Source of the DNA: Nocardia sp. NBC_01503
GTDB lineage: Bacteria; Actinomycetota; Actinomycetes; Mycobacteriales; Mycobacteriaceae
NCBI RefSeq assembly: GCF_036327755.1
Contig: NZ_CP109596.1
Location: forward strand, 4,030,001 to 4,094,000
Direction: 5' to 3'
Length of the DNA: 64,000 nt
In this document: piece after piece, positions 1 to 9,634 of the stretch
Position numbering within the stretch: the first letter of the stretch is position 1
How the letters are laid out: every line of letters starts with the position of its first letter
The notes under the pieces: model-generated
What the model was told of the DNA's origin: nothing
The model's input: the letters and a program-made list of their open reading frames with translations, nothing else
Databases searched by the model: none
Position numbers and translations under genes: made by a program

Positions 1-37
1 TTTCTGTCCCGCGCGCCTTTGGTTTCGCGGCCATGCC

Positions 38-60
38 CGGTCGCGGCTCATCCGCGACCG
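38..60. terminator. Stem-loop, likely terminator of a gene left of the window
   Basis: Nine-base perfect arms CGGTCGCGG / CCGCGACCG enclose a 5-base loop. No gene is resolved before it within the window, so assigning it to an upstream gene is inference. Confidence 0.45.
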
Positions 61-164
61 CAATTCCGGTCTGATTCCAGGGCTGCGGGCTGATTGGACA
101 GGCTGCTCGAACCCGGCCAAGATCGGTGCGGGTTGGAGTTGTTCCTGGAGGGGGAAGACCGCTT

Positions 165-485
165 ATGCAGCAGGGATTTTCGGGTCACGGGCAACCGTAT
201 CCGCAACAATCGCAGGCGTTTTCGCCGCAGGCTTACGGTATGCAGCCGGGTTACGCGCTCGACGCCCTGTGCAAGATTCGGAACGCCGCCACGAACGCGG
301 TCGTCGACGCGCTCGACAACGACAGAGGCGATCGGATCGCCTATCCCGAAGATTCTTTCGGCGGTGTCGATCCGTGCACCCGGCTCGAGACCGCAGAACG
401 TGGTCGAAAGGGGAGTGTCCGGCGAATCTGGTCTCGACTGTCGTGGGATTACCCGCCGGCTTGGTTGGATGATCCTGGCGTGTAA
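165..485 (+). CDS. Doubtful small protein with Gln/Pro-rich N-terminus
   Basis: An ATG at 165 follows a purine-rich GGAGGGGGAA stretch and opens a frame of about 106 codons. The first 30 residues are rich in Gln, Pro and Tyr, as in the cytoplasmic lead-ins of some actinobacterial membrane proteins. The rest shows no transmembrane segment or known motif. The 3' end overlaps the convergent Uma2-like gene by about 37 bp. It may be a real orphan gene or the 5' remnant of a degraded one. I do not recognise a family. Confidence 0.3.
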   Translation: MQQGFSGHGQPYPQQSQAFSPQAYGMQPGYALDALCKIRNAATNAVVDALDNDRGDRIAYPEDSFGGVDPCTRLETAERGRKGSVRRIWSRLSWDYPPAWLDDPGV

Positions 486-1114
486 GCGAGACTTGCGGCG
501 GGGATGCGGAACGGAAATGGCAGGTGGTATGCCAGATCGCCCGCACCTTCCCATGACGCCACCGGTTCGTAGTGGTACGGCCGGAGCGGTGTCACCCCGG
601 CGGGGCGGTGTTCGGACGCCGGCAGCAGCGCGTTGATTCGCACGCGGACGGACTCCTTGCTCGGCTCGACCTCCCAGTACCAGGGGATCCCGGCCTCGGC
701 GTACCGCTGGGTCTTGCGTGCCATGTCCAATACCGAATTGGATGGGGACAGGACTTCACCCGCGATGACCACGGATGCCGCCGGGACGTCGTCCTCGTCG
801 GTCGGCAGACAGCGATAGAGGATGAAGTCCGGTTTGAGGAAGTCGTCCTTGCCTGTGAAGAAGATCGGCTGCTCGCTGTCGGCCTCGTAGCATTGCCCCG
901 GTGAGCCGCCGGAAATTTCCGACCACGCGGTCTCGAGTGCGTTGCGGAAGCGCACTGCCGCCCGCTGGTTACGGCGCGGACCGGTCCGCGCCCAGATAAC
1001 TCGACCGTGCTCGAGGCCCTCGACCAGTTGCGCCAGCTCCTCCGGGAGCGCGACGAACTCTTCCCAGGTGAGCCGTTCCGGGAGTCGGCTGTGGTCGATC
1101 GACGGGTCGGTCAC
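449..1114 (-). CDS. Uma2 family (DUF820) endonuclease-like protein
   Basis: This 221-residue protein matches the Uma2 restriction-endonuclase-like fold. It has an N-terminal LTWEEFVALPE segment, a central KPDFILYR stretch, a VVIAGEVLSPSN strand supplying the Asp/Glu cluster, then a KTQRYAEAGIPWYWEVEP block that is the family hallmark. The start is GTG at 1114. Uma2 proteins are common as multi-copy orphan genes in actinobacteria and their biological role is not established. The gene stands alone, convergent with the doubtful ORF at 165 and followed upstream by a separately terminated secreted-protein gene. Confidence 0.8.
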   Translation of the reverse strand: MTDPSIDHSRLPERLTWEEFVALPEELAQLVEGLEHGRVIWARTGPRRNQRAAVRFRNALETAWSEISGGSPGQCYEADSEQPIFFTGKDDFLKPDFILYRCLPTDEDDVPAASVVIAGEVLSPSNSVLDMARKTQRYAEAGIPWYWEVEPSKESVRVRINALLPASEHRPAGVTPLRPYHYEPVASWEGAGDLAYHLPFPFRIPAASLAYTPGSSNQAGG

Positions 1115-1153
1115 GCTTCGAGGCTACAGATCGACGGCTCGTCTCGCGCATGC

Positions 1154-1193
1154 GAAACGGCCACCGGTCGCTTGGGCGAGCGGTGGCCGTTTC
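1154..1193 (-). terminator. Stem-loop terminator
   Basis: Perfect 13-base arms GAAACGGCCACCG (1154-1166) and CGGTGGCCGTTTC (1181-1193) lie just past the stop of the small secreted-protein gene on the minus strand. Confidence 0.7.
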
Positions 1194-1215
1194 TGTGGTC
1201 GAGAGGCAGCCTCGA

Positions 1216-1491
1216 CTACAGGCAGATGTCCAGGATCGGGACCCACTTGCCGCCCTTGAGGGTGCAGATGGCGGCGTTGATCAGTTCGCTTGCGCTGGAG
1301 CCGGTGCCGCCGACATTGCTCGAACCCGAACCGCCGGAGCCGGAGTCGGCCGAACCGGTGGGGGAGGAGGTGGCTACCGGGTCGAGGGTGACCGGGGCCG
1401 CGGCGGCGGTGCCGGCGGTGGCGATGGCCGCGGCGATCGCGAACGCGCCGACGGCGGCACGCGGGAGGTGGTGCGCAAGACGGGAATTCAT
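1216..1491 (-). CDS. Small secreted protein with C-terminal cysteine pair
   Basis: A 91-residue protein starts at ATG 1491. Residues 1-35 form a Sec signal peptide: basic MNSRLAHHLPR, a hydrophobic Ala/Ile core and an Ala-rich cleavage region ending TAAAAP. A Ser/Gly-rich low-complexity linker follows, then a short C-terminus with two cysteines 13 residues apart (ICTL...DICL) that could form a disulfide outside the membrane. I recognise no family. Similar architecture occurs in two other small secreted proteins of this window, at 22141 and 30337. An independent terminator follows it. Confidence 0.7.
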   Translation of the reverse strand: MNSRLAHHLPRAAVGAFAIAAAIATAGTAAAAPVTLDPVATSSPTGSADSGSGGSGSSNVGGTGSSASELINAAICTLKGGKWVPILDICL

Positions 1492-1565
1492 CAGGTGTGC
1501 TCCTTGCAGGGGGAACCAGTGCGTCGCACCCTACAAGAGATGAATCGCGTTCGTTTCAGTTTTGC

Positions 1566-2666
1566 TCACTTGTGGAAGGACGGGGGCGGCAGGTAGCCCT
1601 TTTCCTTCATTGCCTCGCGCGCTCGGTTCGGGTAGTCGGTGATGAGGCCGTCGACGCCCTGGTCCAGCACCAGGGCGATGGTCTGCTTGTCGTTGACCGT
1701 CCAGGGGATGACCTTCAGGCCCAGGGCGTGCGCGCGGGCCACATATGCCTCGGTGGTGGTGAGTGTGAAGTTGGGGTCGCCGACCTTGGCTTCGCTGTCC
1801 CAGGGGTTCACGTAGGCGGGGGAGGAGATGTCCGCGCCGAGGGCTTTGATCGCCGCCAAGGGGTCATCGGGGTGGTCGGCGTAGCGGATGGGGCTGAGCC
1901 ACATGCTGTCCGGTTTGAAGGTGGTGTCGTCGTAGAGGGCGACCGTGGGTATTGCGGGGTTCTCGGCCTTCACCAAGGGCAGGCTGCGCCAGTCGAAACT
2001 TTGGATCTCGACTTTCGAGGTGGCTCCGGCGGTGCTGATCGCACCGAGGATGACATCCACGAATTCGGCTGGGGTGGCGGATTGTTCGGGATGCTCGGCC
2101 TCGAGCTTGGTTTCGATGTTGTACCGCAGCGCGTCGAACGCGCCGGGGTAGCTCCGCACCAGATCGAAGACCTCGGGCAGGCGGGCGATCCGATTGCCCG
2201 GCAGCTCCTGCGCCTCCGGGAAACCCGCGAGCTTGCTACCGCAGTCGAGGGTGTCGATCTGCGCGGAGGTGAGGTCGTGCACGAGTTTTCCGACATACGG
2301 ATACTGCGGATCGTCGATGAAGGCGGGCGCGGTATCGGAGCACTTCTCCGGCAGGATCTTCGGATCGTGCCACACCAGCGGGACCTTGTCCTCGGTCAGC
2401 ACGATATCGAGTTCGAGCGTGCCGACACCCAGTTCGATGGCCTTGGCGAAACCGGGCAGCGACTCCTCGATGGTCATACCGCGCCCGCCGCGATGCGCCT
2501 GTAGATCGAAGACGCGCTGCGGATCGGCGTGCGTGCCGGAGTTCGCCGAGGTGGAGCCGGAATCGTCCGAGCCCGCGCAGGCGGTCAATCCGGCGGCGGC
2601 AACGGCCACTCCGAAGACCGCAAAAGCGCGCTTGAGCTGGGATGACTTAACATTTCCGAAAGTCAT
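1566..2666 (-). CDS. glpQ: Secreted glycerophosphodiester phosphodiesterase, lipoprotein
   Basis: This 366-residue enzyme hydrolyses glycerophosphodiesters to glycerol-3-phosphate and an alcohol. A lipobox LTAC with Cys30 makes it a probable lipoprotein on the outer face of the membrane. The GDPD catalytic features are visible: AHRGG (His58-Arg59), the metal-binding pair in LELDIV (Glu85, Asp87) and His100 in VWHDPK. The C-terminus has the barrel-closing DGLITDYP motif. It is monocistronic and divergent from tmk, with 73 bp between the two starts. Family assignment is secure. The gene symbol follows E. coli usage and does not imply strict orthology. Confidence 0.9.
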   Translation of the reverse strand: MTFGNVKSSQLKRAFAVFGVAVAAAGLTACAGSDDSGSTSANSGTHADPQRVFDLQAHRGGRGMTIEESLPGFAKAIELGVGTLELDIVLTEDKVPLVWHDPKILPEKCSDTAPAFIDDPQYPYVGKLVHDLTSAQIDTLDCGSKLAGFPEAQELPGNRIARLPEVFDLVRSYPGAFDALRYNIETKLEAEHPEQSATPAEFVDVILGAISTAGATSKVEIQSFDWRSLPLVKAENPAIPTVALYDDTTFKPDSMWLSPIRYADHPDDPLAAIKALGADISSPAYVNPWDSEAKVGDPNFTLTTTEAYVARAHALGLKVIPWTVNDKQTIALVLDQGVDGLITDYPNRAREAMKEKGYLPPPSFHK

Positions 2667-2739
2667 GGCCGGACTATAGCGACATTCGAGCGGTTACCAC
2701 GGGAGCCCGCACCCGGGTGCATTCGGTACGCTCGCGGCC

Positions 2740-3387
2740 ATGGGTGTGCTGGTTCCGGTGGAAGGGCTCGACGGCGCGGGTAAACGCACGCTGACCGATG
2801 CCGTCATCAAGGATCTGCGCGCCCGCGGTCTACGCGTGGCGACACTGGCGTTTCCGCGGTACGGAGTCTCGGTATACGCCGATCTCGCGGCGGAGGCGCT
2901 GCGCGGCCGGCACGGTGATCTCGCCGATTCGGTGAACGCCATGGCATTGCTGTTCGCCCGCGATCGCGCCGACGCGCGCGCGGAACTCTCGAAATTGCTG
3001 GCGGACAATGACATTGTGCTGTTGGATCGCTACGTGGCCTCCAATGCCGCCTATTCGGCGGCCCGGTTGAAAGAGGACGCCGACGGCGAAATCGTGGCCT
3101 GGGTAGCCGAATTGGAGTTTGCGAGGTTTGCCCTGCCTGTCCCGGATGTCCAGATCCTTCTGGATGTCCCGGTCGAAATCGCCGAGGAACGCGCCCGAAC
3201 GCGCGGCGCGCAGGACGCGACGCGCGCACTCGACGCGTACGAAAAAGATGGTGGGCTGCAACGGCGCACCGGAACCGTCTACCGTGAGCTAGCCGAAACC
3301 AACTGGCACGGAACGTGGTGGGTGCATCGGAGCGGTGACGATCCGGCAACACTTGCCGCGCGGCTCGCGGAAATCGTTGGCGGATAG
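2740..3387 (+). CDS. tmk: Thymidylate kinase
   Basis: dTMP kinase phosphorylates dTMP to dTDP with ATP, a cytoplasmic step of dTTP synthesis. The 215-residue protein has the P-loop EGLDGAGKRT (residues 8-17), FPRYG near 39-42 and DRYVASNAAYSAAR from residue 96. All match the mycobacterial enzyme closely, including GKRT where most bacteria have GKST. The ATG at 2740 is the only plausible start. It lies 77 bp ahead of mtrA in the same direction, the order seen in mycobacteria. Confidence 0.97.
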   Translation: MGVLVPVEGLDGAGKRTLTDAVIKDLRARGLRVATLAFPRYGVSVYADLAAEALRGRHGDLADSVNAMALLFARDRADARAELSKLLADNDIVLLDRYVASNAAYSAARLKEDADGEIVAWVAELEFARFALPVPDVQILLDVPVEIAEERARTRGAQDATRALDAYEKDGGLQRRTGTVYRELAETNWHGTWWVHRSGDDPATLAARLAEIVGG

Positions 3388-3464
3388 GGTTGGATGTGCG
3401 CCGACAGGTCACGAGTGTAGGCGTGGCGGCCTGATTGGAGCCGGAGAGGTGACAACATAGTCTT

Positions 3465-4142
3465 ATGAAGCCCAAGATTCTGGTCGTCGACGACGATATG
3501 GCTCTCGCTGAGATGCTCACGATCGTCTTGCGGGGTGAGGGATTCGACCCTCACGTCGTCGGTGACGGCACGCAGGCGCTGACCGCGGTCCGGGAGCTGC
3601 GCCCGGATCTCGTGTTGCTGGATCTCATGCTGCCCGGCATGAACGGTATCGATGTATGCCGGGTGCTGCGAGCCGATTCGGGAGTGCCCATCGTGATGCT
3701 GACGGCGAAGACCGATACGGTCGACGTCGTCCTGGGGTTGGAGTCTGGCGCCGACGATTACATCGTCAAGCCGTTCAAGCCGAAAGAACTCGTTGCTCGC
3801 GTGCGAGCCCGCCTGCGCCGCACCGAGGAAGAGCCACAGGAACTGCTGTCCATCGCGGACATCGTCATCGACGTGCCGGCGCACAAGGTGACCCGCGGCG
3901 GTGCGCAGATCTCGCTCACTCCACTGGAATTCGATCTACTGGTGGCGCTCGCTCGTAAGCCCCGCCAGGTGTTCACCCGTGAGGTACTGCTCGAACAGGT
4001 CTGGGGTTACCGGCACGCCGCCGATACTCGCCTGGTCAATGTGCACGTCCAGCGGTTGCGCGCCAAGGTGGAGAAGGATCCCGAGAATCCGGAGATCGTA
4101 CTGACCGTGCGCGGGGTGGGTTACAAGGCCGGACCGCCGTGA
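3465..4142 (+). CDS. mtrA: Two-component response regulator MtrA
   Basis: This OmpR/PhoB-type regulator has an N-terminal receiver domain (acidic DDD at 9-11, phosphoacceptor Asp53 in LLDLMLPG, a conserved Lys in KPFKPKEL) and a C-terminal winged helix with the [16 protein letters not shown] recognition segment. MtrA coordinates cell division, cell-wall hydrolase expression and osmotic response in Mycobacteriales. Its stop overlaps the GTG start of mtrB as GTGA, so the two are translationally coupled. Identity to the mycobacterial protein is very high, leaving no realistic alternative. Confidence 0.98.
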   Translation: MKPKILVVDDDMALAEMLTIVLRGEGFDPHVVGDGTQALTAVRELRPDLVLLDLMLPGMNGIDVCRVLRADSGVPIVMLTAKTDTVDVVLGLESGADDYIVKPFKPKELVARVRARLRRTEEEPQELLSIADIVIDVPAHKVTRGGAQISLTPLEFDLLVALARKPRQVFTREVLLEQVWGYRHAADTRLVNVHVQRLRAKVEKDPENPEIVLTVRGVGYKAGPP

Positions 4143-6064
4143 TCGCTGGCTCCAGAAACCGCGTTCAGCGGTGGCTGGCGGTAGTGGTGGCCTGGTTCCG
4201 CACCGTAGGTGAGCGACTGGGCCACGTCTGGCGTGGTTCCCTGCAACTGCGCGTTGTCGTGTCCACCCTCACCCTGTCACTGATCGTGATCACGATTCTC
4301 GGAGTCGTGCTCACCTCGCAGATCACCGACAGGCTGTTGGACGCGAAGATCAATGCGGCCGTCGAGGAGATGAGCCGCGCCCGGAACACGGTGCAGGCCA
4401 CCCTCACCGGCGTGCACGACTCCAGCACCCAGCTGGCCCGATTGGAGGATGCCCGCCGCGCCCTGGCCGGGGGCGGCGGCTCCCAATCCGGCGGTGCGGC
4501 AGGCAGTTACGACTCCGCGCTGGCCATGGTCGGCGACAGTCAATCCGAGCTGTCCGCCGGGCCGATCCAGGAGATCCCGCCCGAGCTACGGCATTTCGTG
4601 CAGGAGCGCCAGGTCAGCTACCAGTTCGCGACGGTCTCCGATCCGGACGGCTATCGCGGCTCGGCGCTGGTCATCGGCAGCCCCGCCGCCGATATCCCCA
4701 CGCTGGAGATCTATCTGATCTTCCCGCTCACCAATGAGAAACGCTCGCTCGATCTCATGCGCGGCACCATGCTCATCGGCGGCATCGTGCTGCTGGTGCT
4801 GCTCGCCGCCATCACCGCGCTGGTGACGCGACAGGTGGTGCTGCCCATTCGATCCGCCGCCCGGATCGCCTCCCGCTTCGCCGACGGACGCCTGAAAGAG
4901 CGAATGCTCGTCAGAGGGGAGGACGACATGGCCAGGCTGGCCATGTCGTTCAATGAGATGGCCGAAAGCCTCTCCAACCAGATCACCCAACTCGAGGAGT
5001 TCGGAAACCTACAGCGGCGCTTCACCTCCGACGTCAGCCATGAGCTACGCACACCATTGACCACCGTCCGCATGGCCGCCGATCTCATCCACGGCTCCAG
5101 CGACGACCTCGATCCCGCCCTCGCGCGCTCGGCCGAACTGCTTGTGAACGAACTGGATCGGTTCGAGGGCCTGCTCAACGACCTGCTCGAGATCAGCCGG
5201 CACGACGCGGGTGTGGCCGAGCTGCAAGTGGAATCGCTCGATGTGCGCATGTGCGCGCGGGCCGCGGTCTCCACCGTGCGGCATCTGGCCAAGGAATCCG
5301 GTGTCGAACTCGTCGTCGACATGCCCGAGGAACCCCTTGTGGCGGAGGTCGATCCGCGCCGCGTGGAGCGGGTACTGCGCAATCTGCTCGCCAACGCCAT
5401 CGACCACAGCGAGGGCAAACCCGTCCTCATGCGCATGCGCGGTGACAGCGATGCCAATGCCGTCGCCATCGTGGTGCGCGATCAGGGCGTCGGCCTGCGA
5501 CCCGGCGAGGAGAAACTGGTCTTCAACCGCTTCTGGCGCTCGGACCCCTCACGCATGCGGCGTTCCGGCGGAACCGGTTTGGGCCTGTCCATCAGTGTCG
5601 AGGACGCCAACCTGCACGAGGGCAAACTCGAGGCCTGGGGTGAGATCGGCGTCGGCGCGAGCTTCCGCCTCACCCTGCCGCTGGTGCGCAGTAAGAAGCT
5701 CGGCGTCAGCCCGCTGCCACTGGAACCGGCCAAGAGCCGCAGCGGCATCACCCCCGAACAAATCGCCCTCGATATCGGCACCGTCGACGCGACCGACCAC
5801 ACCGACTCCACCCCAACCGAATTCGAGCTGGCCGCCGCCGACCCCATCGACCCGGCCACCGGCGAACCCTACGAACTCGCCACCGCCGAACCCTATGAAC
5901 AACCGGTGGCGAGCCCGACCGCCGAACTCGAAACCGCCCCCGCCGCATCGGAATCCGAAAACGGCGACGGCGCGCAGACCGTGTTACCGCTCCCATCCGG
6001 CAGAACACCGCCGGACAGTCCCGATGACACCGTGCTCGCCGACCAAGGGGACGGAAAGCCATGA
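4139..6064 (+). CDS. mtrB: Sensor histidine kinase MtrB
   Basis: This 641-residue membrane kinase is the partner of MtrA. Transmembrane helices lie near residues 38-60 and 208-232 and flank an extracellular sensor domain. HAMP follows at about 232-285, then the dimerisation domain with phospho-acceptor His301 (SHELRTPL), the N-box [10 protein letters not shown] and the G-box GGTGLGLSI. An acidic, Pro/Glu-rich tail of roughly 120 residues follows the ATPase domain. The start is GTG at 4139 inside the mtrA stop region. The stop overlaps the lpqB ATG (ATGA), so mtrA-mtrB-lpqB forms one coupled unit. Confidence 0.97.
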   Translation: MIAGSRNRVQRWLAVVVAWFRTVGERLGHVWRGSLQLRVVVSTLTLSLIVITILGVVLTSQITDRLLDAKINAAVEEMSRARNTVQATLTGVHDSSTQLARLEDARRALAGGGGSQSGGAAGSYDSALAMVGDSQSELSAGPIQEIPPELRHFVQERQVSYQFATVSDPDGYRGSALVIGSPAADIPTLEIYLIFPLTNEKRSLDLMRGTMLIGGIVLLVLLAAITALVTRQVVLPIRSAARIASRFADGRLKERMLVRGEDDMARLAMSFNEMAESLSNQITQLEEFGNLQRRFTSDVSHELRTPLTTVRMAADLIHGSSDDLDPALARSAELLVNELDRFEGLLNDLLEISRHDAGVAELQVESLDVRMCARAAVSTVRHLAKESGVELVVDMPEEPLVAEVDPRRVERVLRNLLANAIDHSEGKPVLMRMRGDSDANAVAIVVRDQGVGLRPGEEKLVFNRFWRSDPSRMRRSGGTGLGLSISVEDANLHEGKLEAWGEIGVGASFRLTLPLVRSKKLGVSPLPLEPAKSRSGITPEQIALDIGTVDATDHTDSTPTEFELAAADPIDPATGEPYELATAEPYEQPVASPTAELETAPAASESENGDGAQTVLPLPSGRTPPDSPDDTVLADQGDGKP

Positions 6065-7860
6065 GAATGGGTAAGCCGCGCCTCGCGAGGGCGCTCGTGG
6101 TTGTCGCATGCCTGATGGGCCTCACCGCGTGCGCGAACCTACCCGACTCCTCGGCTCCGCAGGCGCTGGGCACATTGGACCGGCAACCCACCAGTGCCGG
6201 TCCGACACCGCCCATTTCGGGGCGTGAACCCGATCAGCTGCTGCGCGACTTCCTCCAGGCCACCGCCGACCCCACCAATCGGCATCAGGCGGCCCGGCAA
6301 TTCCTCTCGCCCGCGGCCGACGTGCGCTGGGACGACGCCGCCGGAACCACCATCGTGGACCGCCCCGACACCCTGCGCGAATCCCGCACCGCGGACTCGG
6401 CCACCTATGTGATCCGCGCCCGCAAGATCGGCGAACTCGCCGCCGACGGCGCCTACCGCGCCACCGACGGCACCCTGGAGAACAAGGTCGAGATGGTGAA
6501 GGTCGACGGCGAATGGCGGGTGGACGAACTACCGCCCGGCGTCATCATCGAACAGACCGCCTTCGCCAAGTCCTACAAGCGGTACTCGCTGTTCTTCCCG
6601 AACCTCTCCGGTATGGCCATGGTTCCGGACCTGCGCTGGGTCTCCGCGCGCAAGGACCAACTGCCGCAACGACTCCTGGACCTGCTCGCCGAGGGCTCAC
6701 AGCAGGCGCTGGCACCGGCCGTGCGCAATCCGCTCTCCGGTGGGGTGACCCTGCGCGGCCCCATCACCAAGGCCAATGGTGAGACCGACAATGTCGGCGT
6801 CGGCTCGGGCGGGGTGCAGATCGACTTCGCCGGCGCCGCCGGGCTCGACCCGAAGGCCAAGGAGCTCTTGGCAACCCAGGTCGTACTCACTCTCGCGGGC
6901 GCCGAGGTGCTCGGACCGTACCTGCTGCTCGCCGACGGCAAACCCCTCGACGACCGCTACGCCGCCACCGGCTGGAACCGCGCCGACGTGGAGACCATGA
7001 GCCCGGACGCCATCGCGCACAACCGCGCCGGACTGCACGCCGTCCGCGACGGCTCCCTGGTCGCGGTCACCGATAACGGCATCACCGCCGCGCCCGGCTT
7101 CTTCGGCAGCACGCACACCCTGCAATCGGTGGCGCTCTCCCCGGACGGGCAACTCGTCGCCGCCGTCGCCAATTCCGGCCGCCCCGAACCGGAACCGGGC
7201 CGCACCCTGATCATCGGCACCTACGACGGACAGGGCTTCCCGGTCGCCACCGGTGGCACCTTCACCCGCCCGTCCTGGCCGTCCGACGGCACCTCCGCGT
7301 GGGCCGTCGTGGACGGCGACCGGGTGATCCGCGCCGTACACGATCGCAGCACCGGCAATGTCTCGATACAGGACGTCGACATCACCGAATTGACCGCGGC
7401 GGCCGCCAATTCCAACACCCCGCGCGGACCCATCACCGAATTGCGCATCTCGCCCTCGGGCGCTCGCGCGGCCCTGATCGCCAACGGCAAGGTGTACGTC
7501 GCGGTGGTCACGCCGCAGTCCGGCGGCAAGTTCGCGCTCACCTCACCCCTGCCGCTGGCGGTCGGTCTGAGCACCAACGCCGTCTCGGTGGACTGGCAGA
7601 CGGACGAGCGTGTCATTGTCACGCGAGAAGGCAATGTGGACCCCGTTGCGGGGGTCCTGGTGGACGGCTCCGGGTTTCAACCGCAGACCACCCAGAACCT
7701 CACCCCGCCGGTGCGCGTCGCCAGCGTCTCGCCCGACCACGAATACGTCGCGGACTCACGCGCCGTGCTGGAGCTGACCCGCAATCCCGAAGGCGGCGAA
7801 TACTACTGGCGCGAAGTTCCGGGACTCGGCGGCAATGCGGTCCCGGTGGTTCCCGGCTAG
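6061..7860 (+). CDS. lpqB: Lipoprotein LpqB, MtrAB accessory factor
   Basis: A 599-residue lipoprotein with signal peptide and lipobox LTAC (Cys24). An N-terminal GerMN-like domain (about residues 60-270) precedes a C-terminal beta-propeller-like region containing [10 protein letters not shown] and [12 protein letters not shown] repeats. In mycobacteria LpqB binds the extracellular part of MtrB and tunes MtrA phosphorylation. Its overlapping start with mtrB supports the same role here. It ends 16 bp before comF. Confidence 0.96.
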   Translation: MRMGKPRLARALVVVACLMGLTACANLPDSSAPQALGTLDRQPTSAGPTPPISGREPDQLLRDFLQATADPTNRHQAARQFLSPAADVRWDDAAGTTIVDRPDTLRESRTADSATYVIRARKIGELAADGAYRATDGTLENKVEMVKVDGEWRVDELPPGVIIEQTAFAKSYKRYSLFFPNLSGMAMVPDLRWVSARKDQLPQRLLDLLAEGSQQALAPAVRNPLSGGVTLRGPITKANGETDNVGVGSGGVQIDFAGAAGLDPKAKELLATQVVLTLAGAEVLGPYLLLADGKPLDDRYAATGWNRADVETMSPDAIAHNRAGLHAVRDGSLVAVTDNGITAAPGFFGSTHTLQSVALSPDGQLVAAVANSGRPEPEPGRTLIIGTYDGQGFPVATGGTFTRPSWPSDGTSAWAVVDGDRVIRAVHDRSTGNVSIQDVDITELTAAAANSNTPRGPITELRISPSGARAALIANGKVYVAVVTPQSGGKFALTSPLPLAVGLSTNAVSVDWQTDERVIVTREGNVDPVAGVLVDGSGFQPQTTQNLTPPVRVASVSPDHEYVADSRAVLELTRNPEGGEYYWREVPGLGGNAVPVVPG

Positions 7861-7876
7861 GCGCACACTGGAGAGC

Positions 7877-8521
7877 ATGGGGGAGCTGCTGGATCTGATC
7901 CTGCCGCGCGCCTGCGGGGGCTGCGGGGTGAGCGGCACCGCTTGGTGCGCGCGCTGCGCGGCCGCACTCTCCGGACCACCGATCCGCCTGCGCCCCAGGG
8001 CCGATCCCGGTATGCCGTGCTGGGCGCTCGCGCCCTACCGGGGCGCGCCCCGCCGCGCGGTACTCGCTGCCAAGGAGCAGCGACGCGCCGATCTGGCACA
8101 GTCGCTGGGGGTGGCCCTGGCCAGGGGGCTGGATCATTTGCGGGACGGCTCGCGGCCCCTGATTCTGGTCCCCGCGCCCACCCGAAAGGTCGCCGCCCGC
8201 CGTCGCGGCGGTGACCCGGTACTGCGTTCCGCGCACGTCGCGGCGAGTTGGCTGCCCGATTGCCGATTGGTTGGGGTACTGCGTATGAGACCGGGTGTGC
8301 GGGATTCGGTCGGCCTGAATCCCAGCGACCGCCAGCACAATCTACGAGGGCGGATCATCGTAGCTCCCGGCTGCGCCGACAGCGCCCGATTCCCGGCAAA
8401 TGCCGAGGTAGTGCTTATCGACGACGTGTTGACCACGGGAGCCACGGTGTGCGAATCGACCCGTGCGCTGTACGAGGCCGGAGTGACCCTTCGTGCCGCG
8501 CTGGTTACCTGCCACGCTTGA
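7877..8521 (+). CDS. ComF family phosphoribosyltransferase-like protein
   Basis: A 214-residue ComF/GntX protein. An N-terminal zinc-finger-like cluster (CGGCG at 13-16, CARC at 24-27) precedes a type I PRTase domain with the PRPP-loop motif VVLIDDVLTTGAT near the C-terminus and PAPTRKVAARRRGGDP in the middle. ComF proteins act in DNA uptake in competent bacteria; the actinobacterial role is unknown. I chose ATG 7877 over an upstream in-frame start at 7835 because the latter would overlap lpqB and add an unconserved segment. Confidence 0.88.
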   Translation: MGELLDLILPRACGGCGVSGTAWCARCAAALSGPPIRLRPRADPGMPCWALAPYRGAPRRAVLAAKEQRRADLAQSLGVALARGLDHLRDGSRPLILVPAPTRKVAARRRGGDPVLRSAHVAASWLPDCRLVGVLRMRPGVRDSVGLNPSDRQHNLRGRIIVAPGCADSARFPANAEVVLIDDVLTTGATVCESTRALYEAGVTLRAALVTCHA

Positions 8522-8702
8522 TTCTTCGAAATTTGCGTGAACACTGGCGGACAGGTCGCTGGCGAACTAGCGTGGCGATCAGACACCCGAACTCGAAGTT
8601 TGGAGGTGGCGCCTCGGACATGATGTGCCGGGCGATTTCGATCGGCACACGCTTCAATCCCGCCGCGTGAGCGATTTGTGCGGCCAGATCCGGGAGGTAC
8701 GC

Positions 8703-9425
8703 GTGACGACATCTTCACGACCTTCAGCCAAGAACGCAGACACCGCGGTGCTGCTGGATGACTTCATCCCAGAGGACGACCAACCCACCGGGGCAACCCA
8801 GGCGGAAATAGTCGTCAAGGGCCGTACCCTCGGTGAGGGTGGCGTTCCCGAACATTTCCGAATCCACGTCGCGGACAAGCTCTCTCGGCTCGAGCGCTTC
8901 GATCCCACCATCTATCTGTTCGACGTGGAGCTCACACATGAGCGCAACCGTCGTCAGCGCAAGAACTGCCAGCGAATAGAGATCACCGCCCGCGGCAAGG
9001 GTCCGGTCGTCCGGGCCGAAGCCTGCGCGGACAGCTTCTACGCCGCCCTGGAACTGGCGGTGGAGCGGCTGGAGGGCCGGTTACGCCGGCTCAAGGACCG
9101 CCGTCGCGTACATCATGGGGACAAGACGCCGATCTCGGTGTCTCGGGCGACGGCCGGGTTGATCGACGAATCGCTGTTCATGTCGCCGAACGGGTCGTCG
9201 GGTGCGCATGATCACGCGGGTGAGGACCTCGACGGCGAAGCCGGTCCGGGTCATGTCGTCCGCACCAAGACCCATCCCGCCATCCCCATGACGGTTGACG
9301 ACGCCCTCTACCAGATGGAGCTCGTCGGCCACGATTTCTTCCTGTTCCAGGACAAGGAGACCGACCGACCGTCGGTCGTCTATCGTCGCCACGCCTTCGA
9401 CTACGGCATCATCCGTCTGTCATAA
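8703..9425 (+). CDS. hpf: Long-form ribosome hibernation promoting factor
   Basis: This S30AE-family protein binds 30S subunits in stationary phase and promotes 100S dimers. The N-terminal S30AE fold spans about residues 35-135 (IVVKGRTL, HVADKLSRLERFDP, CADSFYAALELAVERLEGRLRRLKDRRR). The C-terminal dimerisation domain ends DRPSVVYRRHAFDYGIIRLS. I chose GTG 8703, giving 240 residues, because GGGAGG sits 7 bases upstream; the longer frame back to 8625 lacks this signal. In mycobacteria this gene precedes secA1. Here about 9.7 kb separates them. Confidence 0.93.
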   Translation: MTTSSRPSAKNADTAVLLDDFIPEDDQPTGATQAEIVVKGRTLGEGGVPEHFRIHVADKLSRLERFDPTIYLFDVELTHERNRRQRKNCQRIEITARGKGPVVRAEACADSFYAALELAVERLEGRLRRLKDRRRVHHGDKTPISVSRATAGLIDESLFMSPNGSSGAHDHAGEDLDGEAGPGHVVRTKTHPAIPMTVDDALYQMELVGHDFFLFQDKETDRPSVVYRRHAFDYGIIRLS

Positions 9426-9584
9426 CCGCCTCCCCGCGACTTTTGCCGGTCTCGGGGAGCCCCGCGACTTTCGTACCGGGCCGCCGGTTGGCGAGGTGGC
9501 CTGGTACGAGGTGGCTGGGGAGTTACCCTCATCTCCCGAGATCAGTGGGTTGCGGTTTCTGTTACAACGCGTATCGCATTCTTT

Positions 9585-9600
9585 CTTACCTCGCGGTAAG
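9585..9600. promoter_or_regulatory. Inverted repeat, candidate repressor operator upstream of the thiolase
   Basis: Perfect 6-base arms CTTACC and GGTAAG flank TCGC, 35 bp before the thiolase start. The form resembles a TetR-type operator. No regulator gene is adjacent, so the binder is unknown. Confidence 0.4.
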
Positions 9601-9634
9601 TTGGTGAGCCAAGGCATTCTCGAAAGGAATCTCC

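Noticed and set aside
36-636. Long plus-strand frame 94-636
   Set aside because: Arg-rich composition typical of out-of-frame GC-rich sequence; it overlaps the Uma2 gene, which has family motifs on the other strand.
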